DNA from: Ulva prolifera | Taxonomy: Eukaryota > Chlorophyta > Ulvophyceae > Ulvales > Ulvaceae | Length of the DNA: 64,000 bases | Assembly (NCBI GenBank): GCA_023078555.1 | Contig: CM041204.1 | Location: forward strand, 2,944,430-3,008,429 | Direction of reading: 5' to 3' | Shown: one piece after another, positions 14,502-24,698 of the stretch | Numbering within the stretch: position 1 is the first letter of the stretch | How the letters are laid out: each line of letters starts with the position of its first letter | Position numbers and translations under genes: made by a program | Notes under the pieces: model-generated | What the model was told of the DNA's origin: nothing | The model's database searches: none | The model's input: the letters and a program-made list of their open reading frames with translations, nothing else

Positions 14502-14590
14502 TTACAAAGGAAAAAGCCGGAGGGGCCGGTAGCACCGCCAGGACCAAAAGGGAGAGCACGAACAACGCAAAGCGCACGCAGCAGGAGAGC
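14502..14590 (-). mobile_element. Family-3 LINE, first half of a split copy
   Basis: Nearly identical to the first ~90 bp of the copy at 14,084. It is interrupted after GCAGGAGAGC and continues at 19,541-19,603 after about 4.95 kb of inserted DNA. The outer target duplication CCTCACCAAATGTG is at 14,488-14,501 and 19,604-19,617, which proves that the two parts belong together. Confidence 0.85.
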
Positions 14591-14599
14591 AACAGGTCC

Positions 14600-14650
14600 C
14601 GGATTTCGGAGTTGTCAATGTCCAAATGGATACGGCTATGTAATCATGCA
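14600..14650 (+). repeat. Dispersed repeat R1, fragment
   Basis: Contains TTTCGGAGTTGTCAATGTCC then AAATGGATACGGCT, the R1 core with one extra A. It sits inside the DNA that interrupts the family-3 element, just upstream of a (CATA)n stretch. Confidence 0.6.
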
Positions 14651-14665
14651 TACATACATACACAC

Positions 14666-15329
14666 GGGGCGCCACACGCCGAACGCAGCGCGGGCTGCGG
14701 CCCTGGCGGCGGCGGCGGCGGCGCCGGGTGGTCAGGATCCGGCGGGGCCTGGGGAGCAGGCCGCTGCCGCGCAGGCAACGGCGCTGGATCAGGTGTTCAG
14801 GGCAGTGGCCCACGAGAAACTGGGGGACATCATGTTTATGCCGCCGGGTGACCCTTTGTGCATAGGAGATGTGTCGGTTGTGAACCCCTGTGCAGGTTCC
14901 TATTGCGGCCGTGCGGCCCGCGAGGACGGGGGTGCTGCGGAGACGCGGGACGTGCAAAAACGCACTGCTTATCGTTTGTACGACCCTGATGCGTATAGTT
15001 TTGTGCCGTTGTCGCATGAGACGCATGGTCGATTGGGACGGCCTGCCATGAATCACTTGAATCGGCTGGCGGAGGTTGCGTCTCGGTGTGGCAAGGTGAA
15101 CCGTGCTTTGTTTGTGACGAATGCTCTGCGCCGGTTGAGTGTGGCGTTGTGCAAGGGGAATGCTCTTGTGCTCCGTGCGGGGCTTCAATCTTTGGCTGGC
15201 ATCACCGGCCGAGCTGTGGTACGTGCTCGTGCCCGGCCTAGTGCCATGACTGCGTGAGTGGATTTGCGTGTGTATTCCTGGCAACGGCTCGCTTCCCGGC
15301 CTCTGTCCTTTGTAACTACATACATACAT
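14666..15329 (+). mobile_element. 5'-truncated copy of LINE family 1
   Basis: From 14,666 this is almost identical to 18,879-19,537 of the full-length LINE: an Ala-rich linker, the restriction-like endonuclease region, a stop at 15,255-15,257, then the short 3'UTR ending CTTTGTAAC and (TACA)n. The few differences include one codon near the C-terminus (Gln here, Arg in the full-length element), so the copies are recent. The frame entering from upstream (from 14,481) fuses unrelated repeat sequence to this piece and is not a gene. Its (CATA)n tail abuts the 5' region of the full-length element. Confidence 0.85.
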
Positions 15330-18300
15330 GACATACATCGATGCATACAAGGCCAACAATCTTTGTCGTACGTCTGTCGTCTGTGCTGTGTCGTGGTCCC
15401 GATGTAGACGCATGCCAAAGGAACCCGGCTGCGGGAGGCAGCAAAAAGAAAACGAATAGGCCCTTAGTTGTGTTCTGTCGTCCGCTGTCGTGCAGCTGCA
15501 ACGAATACGCGCGCCAGCTGCCAGTGTTCCGCCGTTCTGCAGCCCCACTAGAATGCCAGCGGACTAACCGCCAGTGGCCTGCAGCCTTGCCCATTTGGAA
15601 CACCTAGATGTCTGTTCTATGTTTCGCCGGGCCTTCCTGGTGACCCGCTTGGCTGTGCAGCCGTCATGTCGGCGCGGGCCGCTGCCTGCCCGCGTGCCGT
15701 TGTCCGGCAGTCCCACTGGCAATCCTGCGGACTAGCCGCGGGTGATCTGCAGATTTGATTCGTAAAAAGTGTTGTGTGTTTGTTGTTTTAGTTTTGTGCC
15801 GTCTGGCCGGTTTAATGGCCCGTTAGACTGCACCGTTAGTGTGTCCGCTTCCAGCGGAACGAGTCCCTGCGTATGAGCTTTCAGTGTCCATATGACGGAT
15901 GCAGCGCTAGTCTCTCCTCCCATTCAAGCCTGTTCACCCACATTCGAGGAATCCATCGCGACGGGCCGAGGCTGCCTACTGCGAAGCTGCACGAACTCAA
16001 TGCCGCTTACTGCTCTCACTGTGGCATATTCGGCTCCACCAAGACCCCTAAGGCGCATAAATGTGTGGGAGGTCAGAACAGGAGCTTGAGGTCAGGTCAC
16101 TGCGTGCTGCCCGCCACACATCCGGCCCGACAGCCCGCCCCAGCCCAACCCGCCCCAGCCCAGCCCATCCCTGCCCAGCCCGCCCCAGCCCAGCCCGCCC
16201 AGCCGCAGCCCGCCCAGCCGCAGCCTGCCCAGCCTGCCCAGCCGCACCCCCATCAGCCACCCCGTCACTTCACCGAAGCCCCCGCCGCCGCCCACTACAC
16301 CGCCCAGCCCAGGCCCTCCCCGAAGGTCCCGGACACCGTCCATCCGGAGTTCGGCGACGCAACGGCCGAGCTCCTCAGAGATTTCAACGATGCCAGCGAC
16401 GCGTCAAACATCGACGGAGCACGACTGGCCCTGGGCCGCTTCCTCGACTTCCCTGGTAAGGTTCTGTCGCTGAAGGGAGGGGACGGCACGGCGCGCCGCG
16501 CTCGTACATGCATCACGCTGTTCATGGACGGCGAGGAGCCCAGGCTGGCGGAGCCCACTCCGAGCCAGAAGCGCAGAATGAATCAGAACCAGGATCGCCG
16601 CCTGGCGGGCTCCGTCCACAGGTCACTGAGCGACGGTAATCTCCGCAAAGGCGCGGAGAAAGTGGAGGCGCCGCCCATCGCCAGGTACACCCCGGAAGTG
16701 CATGAGGAGCTGCGGCACCTGCATCCCGCAGAAGCGCTTCCCCCCGACACCCAGCCCGCCGAGCCCGCGCCCCCGCTGCAAATCGACGGGGTGACGCTCC
16801 TCGCCCTGCTCGACAAGCTGCCGAAGGGCAGCGGCCCAGGCCTGTCGGGGTGGACGTATGAGCACATCCGGGCTGCCGGCACGGCCTCCACGGCCGCGCT
16901 CACGGAGATTCACCGCTTCGTGAATGCGGCCCTCGCCGGCCGGCTGCCACACCTCCCGCGCTTGCTGGACTGCCGCCTCCTCCCGCAGGAGAAGCCACAG
17001 GGAGGCGTCCGCCCTATCGCCATTGCAGAGACGTGGCAGCGCCTGGTAAGCCTGTGCGCCATGACCCTGTGCAGTGGCCTAGGTGCCTCCCTCGCGCCGC
17101 TGCAGGTGGGGGTCGGGGTGCCAGGGGGCGCGCAGAACCTGGGCCATGCTGCGCGCGCCGTGCTGCAAGCGTGGGACGATGTCGTGCTTGTGCAGCTGGA
17201 CTGGAAGAATGCATTCAACATGATGTCCCGTGCAGCCATCTTGGAGGCCGTTGCGTCTCACAAGCCTGCGCTGCTGCCCTTCGCCACCATGCTTTACAGG
17301 TTCCCCGCAAATCTCTACGTCGAAGGCGCACCGCCCGGCACCGCTGCAATCACGTCGCAGCGCGGCGTGCGTCAAGGCGACCCCATCAGCCCGCTGCTTT
17401 TCGCCCTGGCCCTCCAGGGCCCCCTCCAGGCAGTGCAGGCCCAGCACCAGCCACCCGGGAGGGAGGTCACGGCCGCCCTCATGGCGTATCATGACGACTG
17501 CACCATCGCCGGGCAGCGCGTGGACGCCGCCGCCGCATTCCGTGCGCTGGTCTCGGCAGCAGAGCCCCTCGGGCTGGAGCCCCAGCTGCACAAGTGCACG
17601 GCCTACTCGCGCGACCCCCAGCATGCGGGATCCGTTGCGGCCGCGCTCGGCATAACGCATGCCACGGAGGGCACCGTCATCACCGGCACGCCCATCGGCA
17701 CCCCGGCGTTCGAGTCGGCGCACGCGGAAGCGACGGCCGACAAGGTGTGCGCCACCATCGAGAAGATGATGAGCCTGCCCCTGAAAGCGCAAGACCAGTT
17801 CTTGCTGCTCACGATGTCCTGCCAACGCCGCATGCTGCACTACGCCAGGGCGGTGCCGTGGGCGCACATTTCCGATCACATGCGCCGGACGGAGGCGTCT
17901 GTCCTGGCTGCGGTGAATGAAATCATGCGCGTCCCGCGGGACGACCTGCGTGCGGCCGCACAAGCCGTCCTTCCAGCGCGCCTCGGAGGCCTGGGCATCA
18001 TGTCCACGCCGCAGGAGGTCGCGGACGGAGCGTACCTCGCTGCAGCTGCGGTGAGCCAAAAGGCATTCGCAGGAGGCCCCGAGTGCATGCAGCCGTTCCG
18101 GGGGCCGCACGGGCAACACTTGCAGGAAACCTGGCAGGCCCTCAACGTCGCTCAGCAGCTCCATCCGGAGCTGCCCGGGCCGGCGAGCGGCGACACCATC
18201 GCCAAGGTGTTACCTGGTATGCAGCAGCGTATCACAAAGTTGGTTGCCCTGCGCCGCCGGGCAGCTCTGCTTGCCAGCCATGACGTCACCACGCTCGAGG

Positions 18301-19540
18301 GTGCATGCAGCTTGGCACGGCTTCGCAGCTGTGCTTGCCGTGCAGCCACCCTTTGGTTGAGCACCCTGCCGCTCTCCCAGGCGCTGCGCATGACTGACAT
18401 TGAGTTCATGCTGTGCATCAGGTATCTCCTGGGCATGTCCCCAGCCCCTCCCAATGCGGTCGGCTCGCGCTGCGAATGTGGCACTCTCATACAGCCGCAT
18501 GATCTCGACCACGCGATGAATTGCACGCACAATGCGGGGACCTGGACTTCGCGCCACAATATCGTTGAAAAACAATGGCGCGAGATCGGGTCCCACGCGT
18601 GTGTGGCATCCACCCGCATCCCGCGCACAGCGCCGTTCGTCCGCGCGCGGCTCGCGGCCGCATCGAGGCAGATCCATGCTAGCCCGTTGGGCTCGCCCCC
18701 CCCTGCTCCGCCCCAGCCCGCCACCCAGGTCGCGGGCCCTTCGCGTGGGGCAGCCTTGCCCGCGGCGCCGATGCCTGCAGCCCCGCCGCCGCCGCCAACC
18801 GCGCGCGCGGACGAGGCGCCGGCACCTACGCCTGCTCCGGCCGCCGACGCCACTGCTGGACACAGCGCCCAGATGGGGTGCCACACGCCGAACGCAGCGC
18901 GGGCTGCGGCCCTGGCGGCGGCGGCGGCGGCGCCGGGTGGTCAGGATCCGGCGGGGCCTGGGGAGCAGGCCGCTGCCGCGCAGGCAACGGCGCTGGATCA
19001 GGTGTTCAGGGCAGTGGCCCACGAGAAACTGGGGGACATCATGTTTATGCCGCCGGGTGACCCTTTGTGCATAGGAGATGTGTCGGTTGTGAACCCCTGT
19101 GCCGGTTCCTATTGCGGCCGTGCGGCCCGCGAGGACGGGGGTGCTGCGGAGACGCGGGACGTGCAGAAACGCACTGCTTATCGTTTGTACGACCCTGATG
19201 CGTATAGTTTTGTGCCGTTGTCGCATGAGACGCATGGTCGATTGGGACGGCCTGCCATGAATCACTTGAATCGGCTGGCGGAGGTTGCGTCTCGGTGTGG
19301 CAAGGTGAACCGTGCTTTGTTTGTGACGAATGCTCTGCGCCGGTTGAGTGTGGCGTTGTGCAAGGGGAATGCTCTTGTGCTCCGTGCGGGGCTTCGATCT
19401 TTGGCTGGCATCACCGGCCGAGCTGTGGTACGTGCTCGTGCCCGGCCTAGTGCCATGACTGCGTGAGTGGATTTGCGTGTGTATTCCTGGCAACGGCTCG
19501 CTTCCCGGCCTCTGTCCTTTGTAACTACATACATACATAC
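15330..19540 (+). mobile_element. Full-length non-LTR retrotransposon (LINE family 1, RLE type)
   Basis: About 4.2 kb: roughly 540 bp of 5' leader, one uninterrupted ORF (15,873-19,466), and a 75-bp 3'UTR ending CTTTGTAACTACATACATAC. The 5' boundary is inferred, because upstream lies the microsatellite tail of the previous copy. Single-ORF organisation with an N-terminal zinc finger and a C-terminal restriction-like endonuclease (RLE) places it among R2/NeSL/Utopia-type elements rather than the AP-endonuclease LINEs; the exact clade needs a phylogeny. Near-identical truncated copies at 1.0 and 14.7 kb indicate recent activity. Confidence 0.85.
15873..19466 (+). CDS. LINE polyprotein: zinc finger, reverse transcriptase, zinc knuckle, restriction-like endonuclease
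   Basis: Intact frame of about 1197 residues. Residues ~5-28 form a C2H2 finger (C5, C10, H23, H28), with a second Cys/His cluster at ~47-64. Residues ~85-130 are a Pro/Ala/Gln repeat. The reverse transcriptase spans ~310-620: GSGPGLSGWTYEHI (~318), QLDWKNAFN (~442, catalytic Asp), RGVRQGDPISPLLFALAL (~497), and YHDD (~539-542), where most relatives have YADD or FADD. A CxC…H…C knuckle lies at ~868-885 (CECG…DHAMNC), followed by RHN. After an Ala/Pro-rich linker, residues ~1052-1125 carry the endonuclease pattern (GDI…IGDVSVVNP…DVQKRTAY…LSHETHGRLG). The ORF is expected to nick target DNA and copy its own RNA into the genome. The start chosen is the first ATG, immediately before the finger. 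Confidence 0.85.
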   Translation: MSFQCPYDGCSASLSSHSSLFTHIRGIHRDGPRLPTAKLHELNAAYCSHCGIFGSTKTPKAHKCVGGQNRSLRSGHCVLPATHPARQPAPAQPAPAQPIPAQPAPAQPAQPQPAQPQPAQPAQPHPHQPPRHFTEAPAAAHYTAQPRPSPKVPDTVHPEFGDATAELLRDFNDASDASNIDGARLALGRFLDFPGKVLSLKGGDGTARRARTCITLFMDGEEPRLAEPTPSQKRRMNQNQDRRLAGSVHRSLSDGNLRKGAEKVEAPPIARYTPEVHEELRHLHPAEALPPDTQPAEPAPPLQIDGVTLLALLDKLPKGSGPGLSGWTYEHIRAAGTASTAALTEIHRFVNAALAGRLPHLPRLLDCRLLPQEKPQGGVRPIAIAETWQRLVSLCAMTLCSGLGASLAPLQVGVGVPGGAQNLGHAARAVLQAWDDVVLVQLDWKNAFNMMSRAAILEAVASHKPALLPFATMLYRFPANLYVEGAPPGTAAITSQRGVRQGDPISPLLFALALQGPLQAVQAQHQPPGREVTAALMAYHDDCTIAGQRVDAAAAFRALVSAAEPLGLEPQLHKCTAYSRDPQHAGSVAAALGITHATEGTVITGTPIGTPAFESAHAEATADKVCATIEKMMSLPLKAQDQFLLLTMSCQRRMLHYARAVPWAHISDHMRRTEASVLAAVNEIMRVPRDDLRAAAQAVLPARLGGLGIMSTPQEVADGAYLAAAAVSQKAFAGGPECMQPFRGPHGQHLQETWQALNVAQQLHPELPGPASGDTIAKVLPGMQQRITKLVALRRRAALLASHDVTTLEGACSLARLRSCACRAATLWLSTLPLSQALRMTDIEFMLCIRYLLGMSPAPPNAVGSRCECGTLIQPHDLDHAMNCTHNAGTWTSRHNIVEKQWREIGSHACVASTRIPRTAPFVRARLAAASRQIHASPLGSPPPAPPQPATQVAGPSRGAALPAAPMPAAPPPPPTARADEAPAPTPAPAADATAGHSAQMGCHTPNAARAAALAAAAAAPGGQDPAGPGEQAAAAQATALDQVFRAVAHEKLGDIMFMPPGDPLCIGDVSVVNPCAGSYCGRAAREDGGAAETRDVQKRTAYRLYDPDAYSFVPLSHETHGRLGRPAMNHLNRLAEVASRCGKVNRALFVTNALRRLSVALCKGNALVLRAGLRSLAGITGRAVVRARARPSAMTA

Positions 19541-19603
19541 AGCCAACGCCAAGGCAGAACAAGCACCCACACACCCCCACGCTCCCACACACTACCACAC
19601 GAA
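19541..19603 (-). mobile_element. Family-3 LINE, second half of the split copy
   Basis: Matches 14,177-14,239 of the copy at 14,084 (AGCCAACGCCAAGGCAGAAC and onward) and resumes where the 14,502-14,590 half stops. It is followed by the right copy of the 14-bp target duplication at 19,604-19,617. Confidence 0.85.
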
Positions 19604-19617
19604 CCTCACCAAATGTG

Positions 19618-21026
19618 TCACATATGCAGCCCCCCTCTGCCCCTGATGTGGGGGCTGCTGGGGGCACTGCAGTGCATGCATTCGAATTCCCCCCCCTGCA
19701 AGTTGCTCTCACAAAGAGTAAATGTGTGCATGATCTGTGTGCCCAGACATGTACCTGCATGCTGGTACTAGTGTTGATCAGCAAGAGTTGACTGTAGCAC
19801 TACACCAGGGCAGCTGTACGCATGCAAGATAGTGTGGCCTGCTAGCATGCACAGCTACTTGCTTTGGCAGTCATCATGTGTAAAATACATCATTGCATGC
19901 ATGCATGTGCCTCTGCAGCTCTGCTTTTGTACTTCATCTCGACATACAGCTGCACAGTGGTGAATGTGCAGAGTCCTGCAGCTGTGACTGTGGGCTAGGG
20001 CTCTGCTGTAAGGCTGATGTACTGGACTACTGTGCCGGGACCATGGCCTCGAGATCAGATCTGATCATTTGCAATTGGCTCATAGTCAGCTAGCTTTGGC
20101 CTCTGCAGATCCGTTGTGGCAATCCAGTGGTATAGCGGCCATATCACTGGATTGCCAGACGCAGATTACAGGCTTGTGTCAATGTTATGTGTCATCTGGA
20201 TTTGGGAATGCAAATACAAGGGTTGAACATGTGGCAGTCCGAGACTACTACCTGCAAGAAATATCTGCATGCCAGTGGTCATGTTGTTGGATTGATACGG
20301 TCACTCTCTCAGAAGAGGGCCCAGCTTTGAGTATGAAGACTGCTTCTGGTGCTTGTGCATTCATGATCCTGTAGACCTCATCCACCAAAATCATTACATG
20401 CATGTGACAAATACGTGCCCAGCATTGCAAGCAGATCATGTCCTGTATCGGGGAAAGTGAACTCGCAATTGAGTTGATACCCCTGTGCAATTGCCGAGCT
20501 TCCTTAATGTCAGGGGCACTGTAGCTTCATGTAGAAGAAGCAGCAGACCCTGTGAGACCGTCCAGATGCAGTGCCTGTGCACAAAAGCCTGTGAAGAAAG
20601 CTTGGAGCAAGTGAGATGTGATACAGTATGCACCTGCAAGGCCGAATCTCACATGACATCAACCGGCCAAGTGTAGATAACATGATGACCTAATGAACAA
20701 AGCATGTGCAAGAAGCTATCGGATCTCAATGCCTCATGCATACCAAAGTAGTACCCGTGCGAATTCCAGACTGAAGGCGCAAGCTATACTGAACTAGCAG
20801 CTGCGCGACTCGCAGTCGGAATTCAAGGCAGCCAGGATGTGCACAGCAACAAGTTGAAGAGCGGTTCATGCCATTGGTGGACCTATGGTTTGGTGCGTCG
20901 GGTAACACCGCAGAGTTGAATCGCGCGGACGTGCATGTTTGACACTCTTCCGCGCTGCATGCTGCACGCGTGCCTCCTCCGTACTGGCTCAGCCGTCGGA
21001 TGCGATTATGGCAAGTAGCCGCGTTG
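19618..21026. other. Gene-poor DNA with GCATGC-rich stretches
   Basis: No supported gene. A deletion derivative of the fold-back MITE lies at 20,115-20,157. GCATGCATG runs occur near 19,894. Confidence 0.45.
20115..20157. mobile_element. Short deletion derivative of the fold-back MITE
   Basis: Reads TGTGGCAATCCAGTG, then GTATAGCGGCCATATCACTG, then GATTGCCA: the two ends of the palindromic MITE at 23.6 kb with most of one arm missing. No clear target duplication. Confidence 0.65.
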
Positions 21027-21107
21027 GTAGACGCGTGACACCTTGTCACGCGTCTACGTCTACGTCTATCTCGAGATATACGCATTGAATGCGTATATCT
21101 CGAGATA
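21027..21107. repeat. Two adjacent perfect hairpins
   Basis: The first hairpin (21,027-21,057) has a 14-bp arm GTAGACGCGTGACA, a CCT loop and its exact complement. The second (21,067-21,107) has a 20-bp arm TATCTCGAGATATACGCATT, a one-base spacer and its exact complement. Between them is a CGTCTA repeat. No coding content. Confidence 0.9.
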
Positions 21108-23636
21108 CCCTAGCAGGCCTGGCAGCAATTTGACAAGCAGAGATCTTTGTACTGTATTCACAAATGGACTGACGACAATCTGTGGGATTTCTATATCACT
21201 GCAGATCCATGGATCATTCTGAATGTCACAGGCACTTTAAGTATCTGGAGATAGGCCGCCTGGAACATGGGCATAATATGCAAGGTCATCAAGAGGCCTT
21301 TTATGGGCATAATATGTGCGGTCATCAAGAGGCAAGTGGCAGGACTGTTCGGCTGGTGATCACACAGGCTCACTGAGATGTCTTGCCATACGCATGCATG
21401 TCAAAATGACACTGGTGGTTGCATGCATGCATGGGTATCTTCATCTCACCGCCCTGCATGAGATGTTGCATGCATGCATGTGTGTGTCAGTTGCGGCACA
21501 GGTGGTCAGTTGAGGCCAGAAGCAACACACAGAGACGAAAATCTCGGGAAGGGCAGCTGGAGATGCTTCTGCATATGTAGAGGTATTGCTTTCAACACTC
21601 CATTGCGACGGAGCACGCAGTGCAGGTCCTGCATGCAGGATTCAATGGTCAGAACACAAGCCAATGAAGGCATACACAAGCTTGGCTCGGATACACCACG
21701 GAACGCGTCAAAGAGAACATGTTGCATTATACGACAGCGCGGCATGGCCCCCATAAGCTTGGCGATGAGCGGCAGCCGTTCAACCGTTGTGGTGGGCCAC
21801 TGATATGGCACCTTGATAGCTTCCACTATTGAGTGCGGGTGCGCTAGCCGGTCTTGGAACACAGCAGAATGTGAAATATCTACATTGATTTCGGTATACG
21901 TTTCATGTTGCAGTCACAGCAGCCGCGACACAAAGCTCCAGGGCAGAAGGGAGCATACATCGCTACCGGATAAGCGTGTCGCTTCAGTAACGGACGCTGC
22001 TTCACAGGTAAACACATGCATGGTCGTCGTCTCGACTTCGTAACCGGTAAGCCCCCCGATCGCGGGATGAGCGGCCTGGTTGGCCATTCTGGTTTCACAA
22101 GCAGGATGCTTTCCGGACTTGACATCCATGCATTACTGCGAGCACGAGCGCTGCATCATGGCTCTCGTAGTAACGTGTGTTGGAATTGTTTTGTGCTTGA
22201 CGCCACGTGCAGCCCGCTCAAGGTGAGGTCCGACGCGCAAAGCCCCGACCGTCTCATGCAAGGCGTTTCGAGACGGCATGCACGCCCGGTCGCTGCGAGC
22301 GCTCCATGCATCGTGCTATAGCTACAGCAACTGGGTTTTTGGTATTATTTATTTGAGCATCAGTCGCACACAGTCCGCCATGTACCTGTAAGCATGCGCG
22401 CGCTCAGCGAACGGTCTGGCCTGATTGGGCTGCGGCTCCAGACGCGGTTCAGCATGTTCCGGGAAAACGTGATGCCGGAATCCAGCTGCCATCAGCTAAA
22501 GAGGAGCTGTCCGACATGTCGGTCCGGCCAGCAGAGTGCAATGCGCTGGCCAGATGGTGTGTCGACGTGGTCCACTGGCCAGCCTCACAGATGAACTCTT
22601 GATCGATGTTTTTGGCACAGGCGCTCAATGTCACAGTCACATGTTCTGAAGGGTCCGCAAATGGTATGTGGGGCGATCTTTATCTCTCACAGGGAACAGC
22701 AACCTGTGGAAATGCCCACAGGCTGTACTGTGGGGATGCCCATTACCCTTGCAGCGGCGGCGAAGCAGAGCATACCCTGTTGAAAATGTGGCAATCTGCT
22801 GCTTTTCCGCTATGCAACATGACTTTTGCAGGTCGCGTCGTGCAAGGATCCAGTGGTCGTGTAGCGGTCACTGCCACAGAGTCACCAGTGCTCCAGATGC
22901 TACCCAGTAGGGGCTCAGGCATGAGCATAGCTGCCAGCAATTCGTTCCCTTTCAGAATTTAGTGTAGGCAGAACAGGGTCCGATCCCAAGCTGCTGTCTT
23001 GAGAGAGCAGCACCAGCTTTCACAGGGCAAGGTCACCCAAGCAGCAGCAACGCACAGCCAAATAACTCACTGTGACAGTACAGTATGGAAAGGTCTGCAG
23101 AGGCGGTGCTCGACCATCACAGGCCGGCCGCCACAGGCAGTCCCGCCTCACCTCCCACTGCAGCAAGCAGTGAATAGAGGCATGCCTCCATCCGGACCCA
23201 CCTGTGCAGAGGCGGCAAAGCAGAGCACAGCAAGCATAGCACGGGTGAAACCACAGCATGGGAGTGTGCTGTGGACACCAGCGGCGCCGTGCGTGCATGC
23301 CGTGGTGGGCCCCGCGGTGTAGACATGCATGATTCGTATGCATACGACTGGGAGACATGGCTAGGAGACGGTCTTTGTTCAAGCCAGCTGCCGGGGCTGC
23401 TGCAGATCTGGAGTGGGGCGACGTCGGGGTGGACTGGCACACGTGTACGGGAGCTCAAGCAAGCCCCACTTGTCACTCGCAAAACTAATAGCAGCAGCAA
23501 TTGCAAAACATGCATGAAGGTTGCATGATACTCCCTGGTCGTCACACACGAAGTGCAGATCTGCACCGTGACCCCATGCATGCGCACATGCACGCGCGGC
23601 CACTCCCTGTAGCCACGCTTGCCCACATGGAACTCG
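21108..23636. other. Gene-poor DNA
   Basis: No supported gene. GCATGCATGCATG runs lie near 21,420 and 21,470. A single degenerate MITE arm (GTGCAAGGATCCAGTGGTCG then TGTAGCGGTCACTGCCACA) sits at about 22,838-22,877. Confidence 0.45.
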
Positions 23637-23641
23637 AGGGT

Positions 23642-23741
23642 TGTGGCAATCCAGTGATATGGCCGCTATACCACTGGACCCTTGCACGTCGCGACGTGCA
23701 AGGGTCCAGTGGTATAGCGGCCATATCACTGGATTGCCACA
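23642..23741. mobile_element. Perfectly palindromic fold-back MITE, 100 bp, 5-bp TSD
   Basis: Starts TGTGGCAATCCAGTGATATG and reads to its exact reverse complement about the centre ACGTCGCGACGT (axis between 23,691 and 23,692). The two 50-nt arms match without a mismatch. It is flanked by AGGGT at 23,637-23,641 and 23,742-23,746. The related imperfect copy at 9173-9299 has its own 5-bp duplication (GAGAG), so the ends are well defined. It is non-coding and probably mobilised in trans by an integrase-like transposase that is not present here. Confidence 0.9.
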
Positions 23742-23746
23742 AGGGT

Positions 23747-24620
23747 ACATAGCAATGCACAACTCTGGCCACATGTGGAATGCCTCAGACCTGAGTTTCG
23801 GCCAACTGCGGCCTGAAGGTCAGACACCGTTGCAGCTCCTTGACCCAGATGCAATTGCACCACTGGTCGCCACGCGGCCCTCTGCGAATCTGGGGGCCTG
23901 GCCATGAGCGGGGCCGCTAGGGCTACAGCCGCCGCTGCCGCCACTGCTCGACTGACTGTGACGTGTGTGCACACGGAAGACCACACCTGACCGAGGCGTT
24001 GACCGGAGCTATCCGGCGCTGAGGTGTCAGCGGTCTTCAAGCCCCAGGCTCCGGCCGCGCACGTGGCCCTCAGCAGCCGGAGGTCTTCTATACCACTGTA
24101 TATTGAAGTGAATGTGGATTTACCTAGCAGTAACCTGGACGACATAGATGACTCCGAATGGACGATACCACAAGCCGGCGAGGGCACGGGCGCACCCACT
24201 AGAGCTCCCTGCAGGACTTAAGCTTAGATGTACTAAGCTTAGATCACATGCAGCTTTGCTGACGACTGTTTGTGATGTTGAACTCTGCCACACGCTGCTT
24301 GCGGGCTGGTGTCGGCCTCCGGACCATTCACGTGTGCAGGCGCTGGTGTGCTACGATTTGATTGTCTTCAAGGGCCCTGTACAGTACCCTGACGTCATTA
24401 GTAACCAGTCACATGGTGAACCATCAGCACTGCTGCATCCTGACTACTGGGCTGCAGCATCATGCCGGGATGCATGCGAGGGACAGCCCAAGAGAGAAGA
24501 ACGGAGCTGCCTGGGAATTGCCTCTCGTGCTGTCATCACTGGCAGCACTGCAAAGTTTGGCGGAATAATACTTTCCTTTTCATTAACCGGGTCATCGAAC
24601 AGCCCTTTCAAATAGGAGCA
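23747..24620. other. Gene-poor DNA
   Basis: No recognisable gene. Short frames on both strands lack conserved motifs. Confidence 0.4.
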
Positions 24621-24692
24621 TCCCTCATAGTCTAGTTGGTTAGGATCTCGGTTTCTCACACCGAAGGCCCGCGTTCGAATCCCGGTGAGGGA
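24621..24692 (+). tRNA. tRNA-Glu (anticodon CUC)
   Basis: A 72-nt cloverleaf. Acceptor strands are TCCCTCA and TGAGGGA. The D arm contains AGTTGG. The anticodon stem TCGGT…ACCGA encloses the loop TTCTCAC (anticodon CTC, reading GAG). The T arm is GCGTTCGAATCCC. There is no intron and CCA is not encoded, as expected for a nuclear eukaryotic tRNA. The internal A box (TAGTCTAGTTGG) and B box (GTTCGAATCC) would direct RNA polymerase III. The first T4 run downstream is at 24,748-24,751, after a stable hairpin. Confidence 0.93.
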
Positions 24693-24698
24693 AGTGTA

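Noticed and set aside
14481-15257. 258-codon frame as a separate gene
   Set aside because: It joins a family-3 LINE fragment, repeat R1 and the C-terminal part of family-1 LINE ORF; the fusion is fortuitous.
18210-19784. 524-codon minus-strand frame opposite the LINE ORF
   Set aside because: It is antisense to the GC-rich LINE coding region, where stop codons are rare, and it shows no domain of its own.
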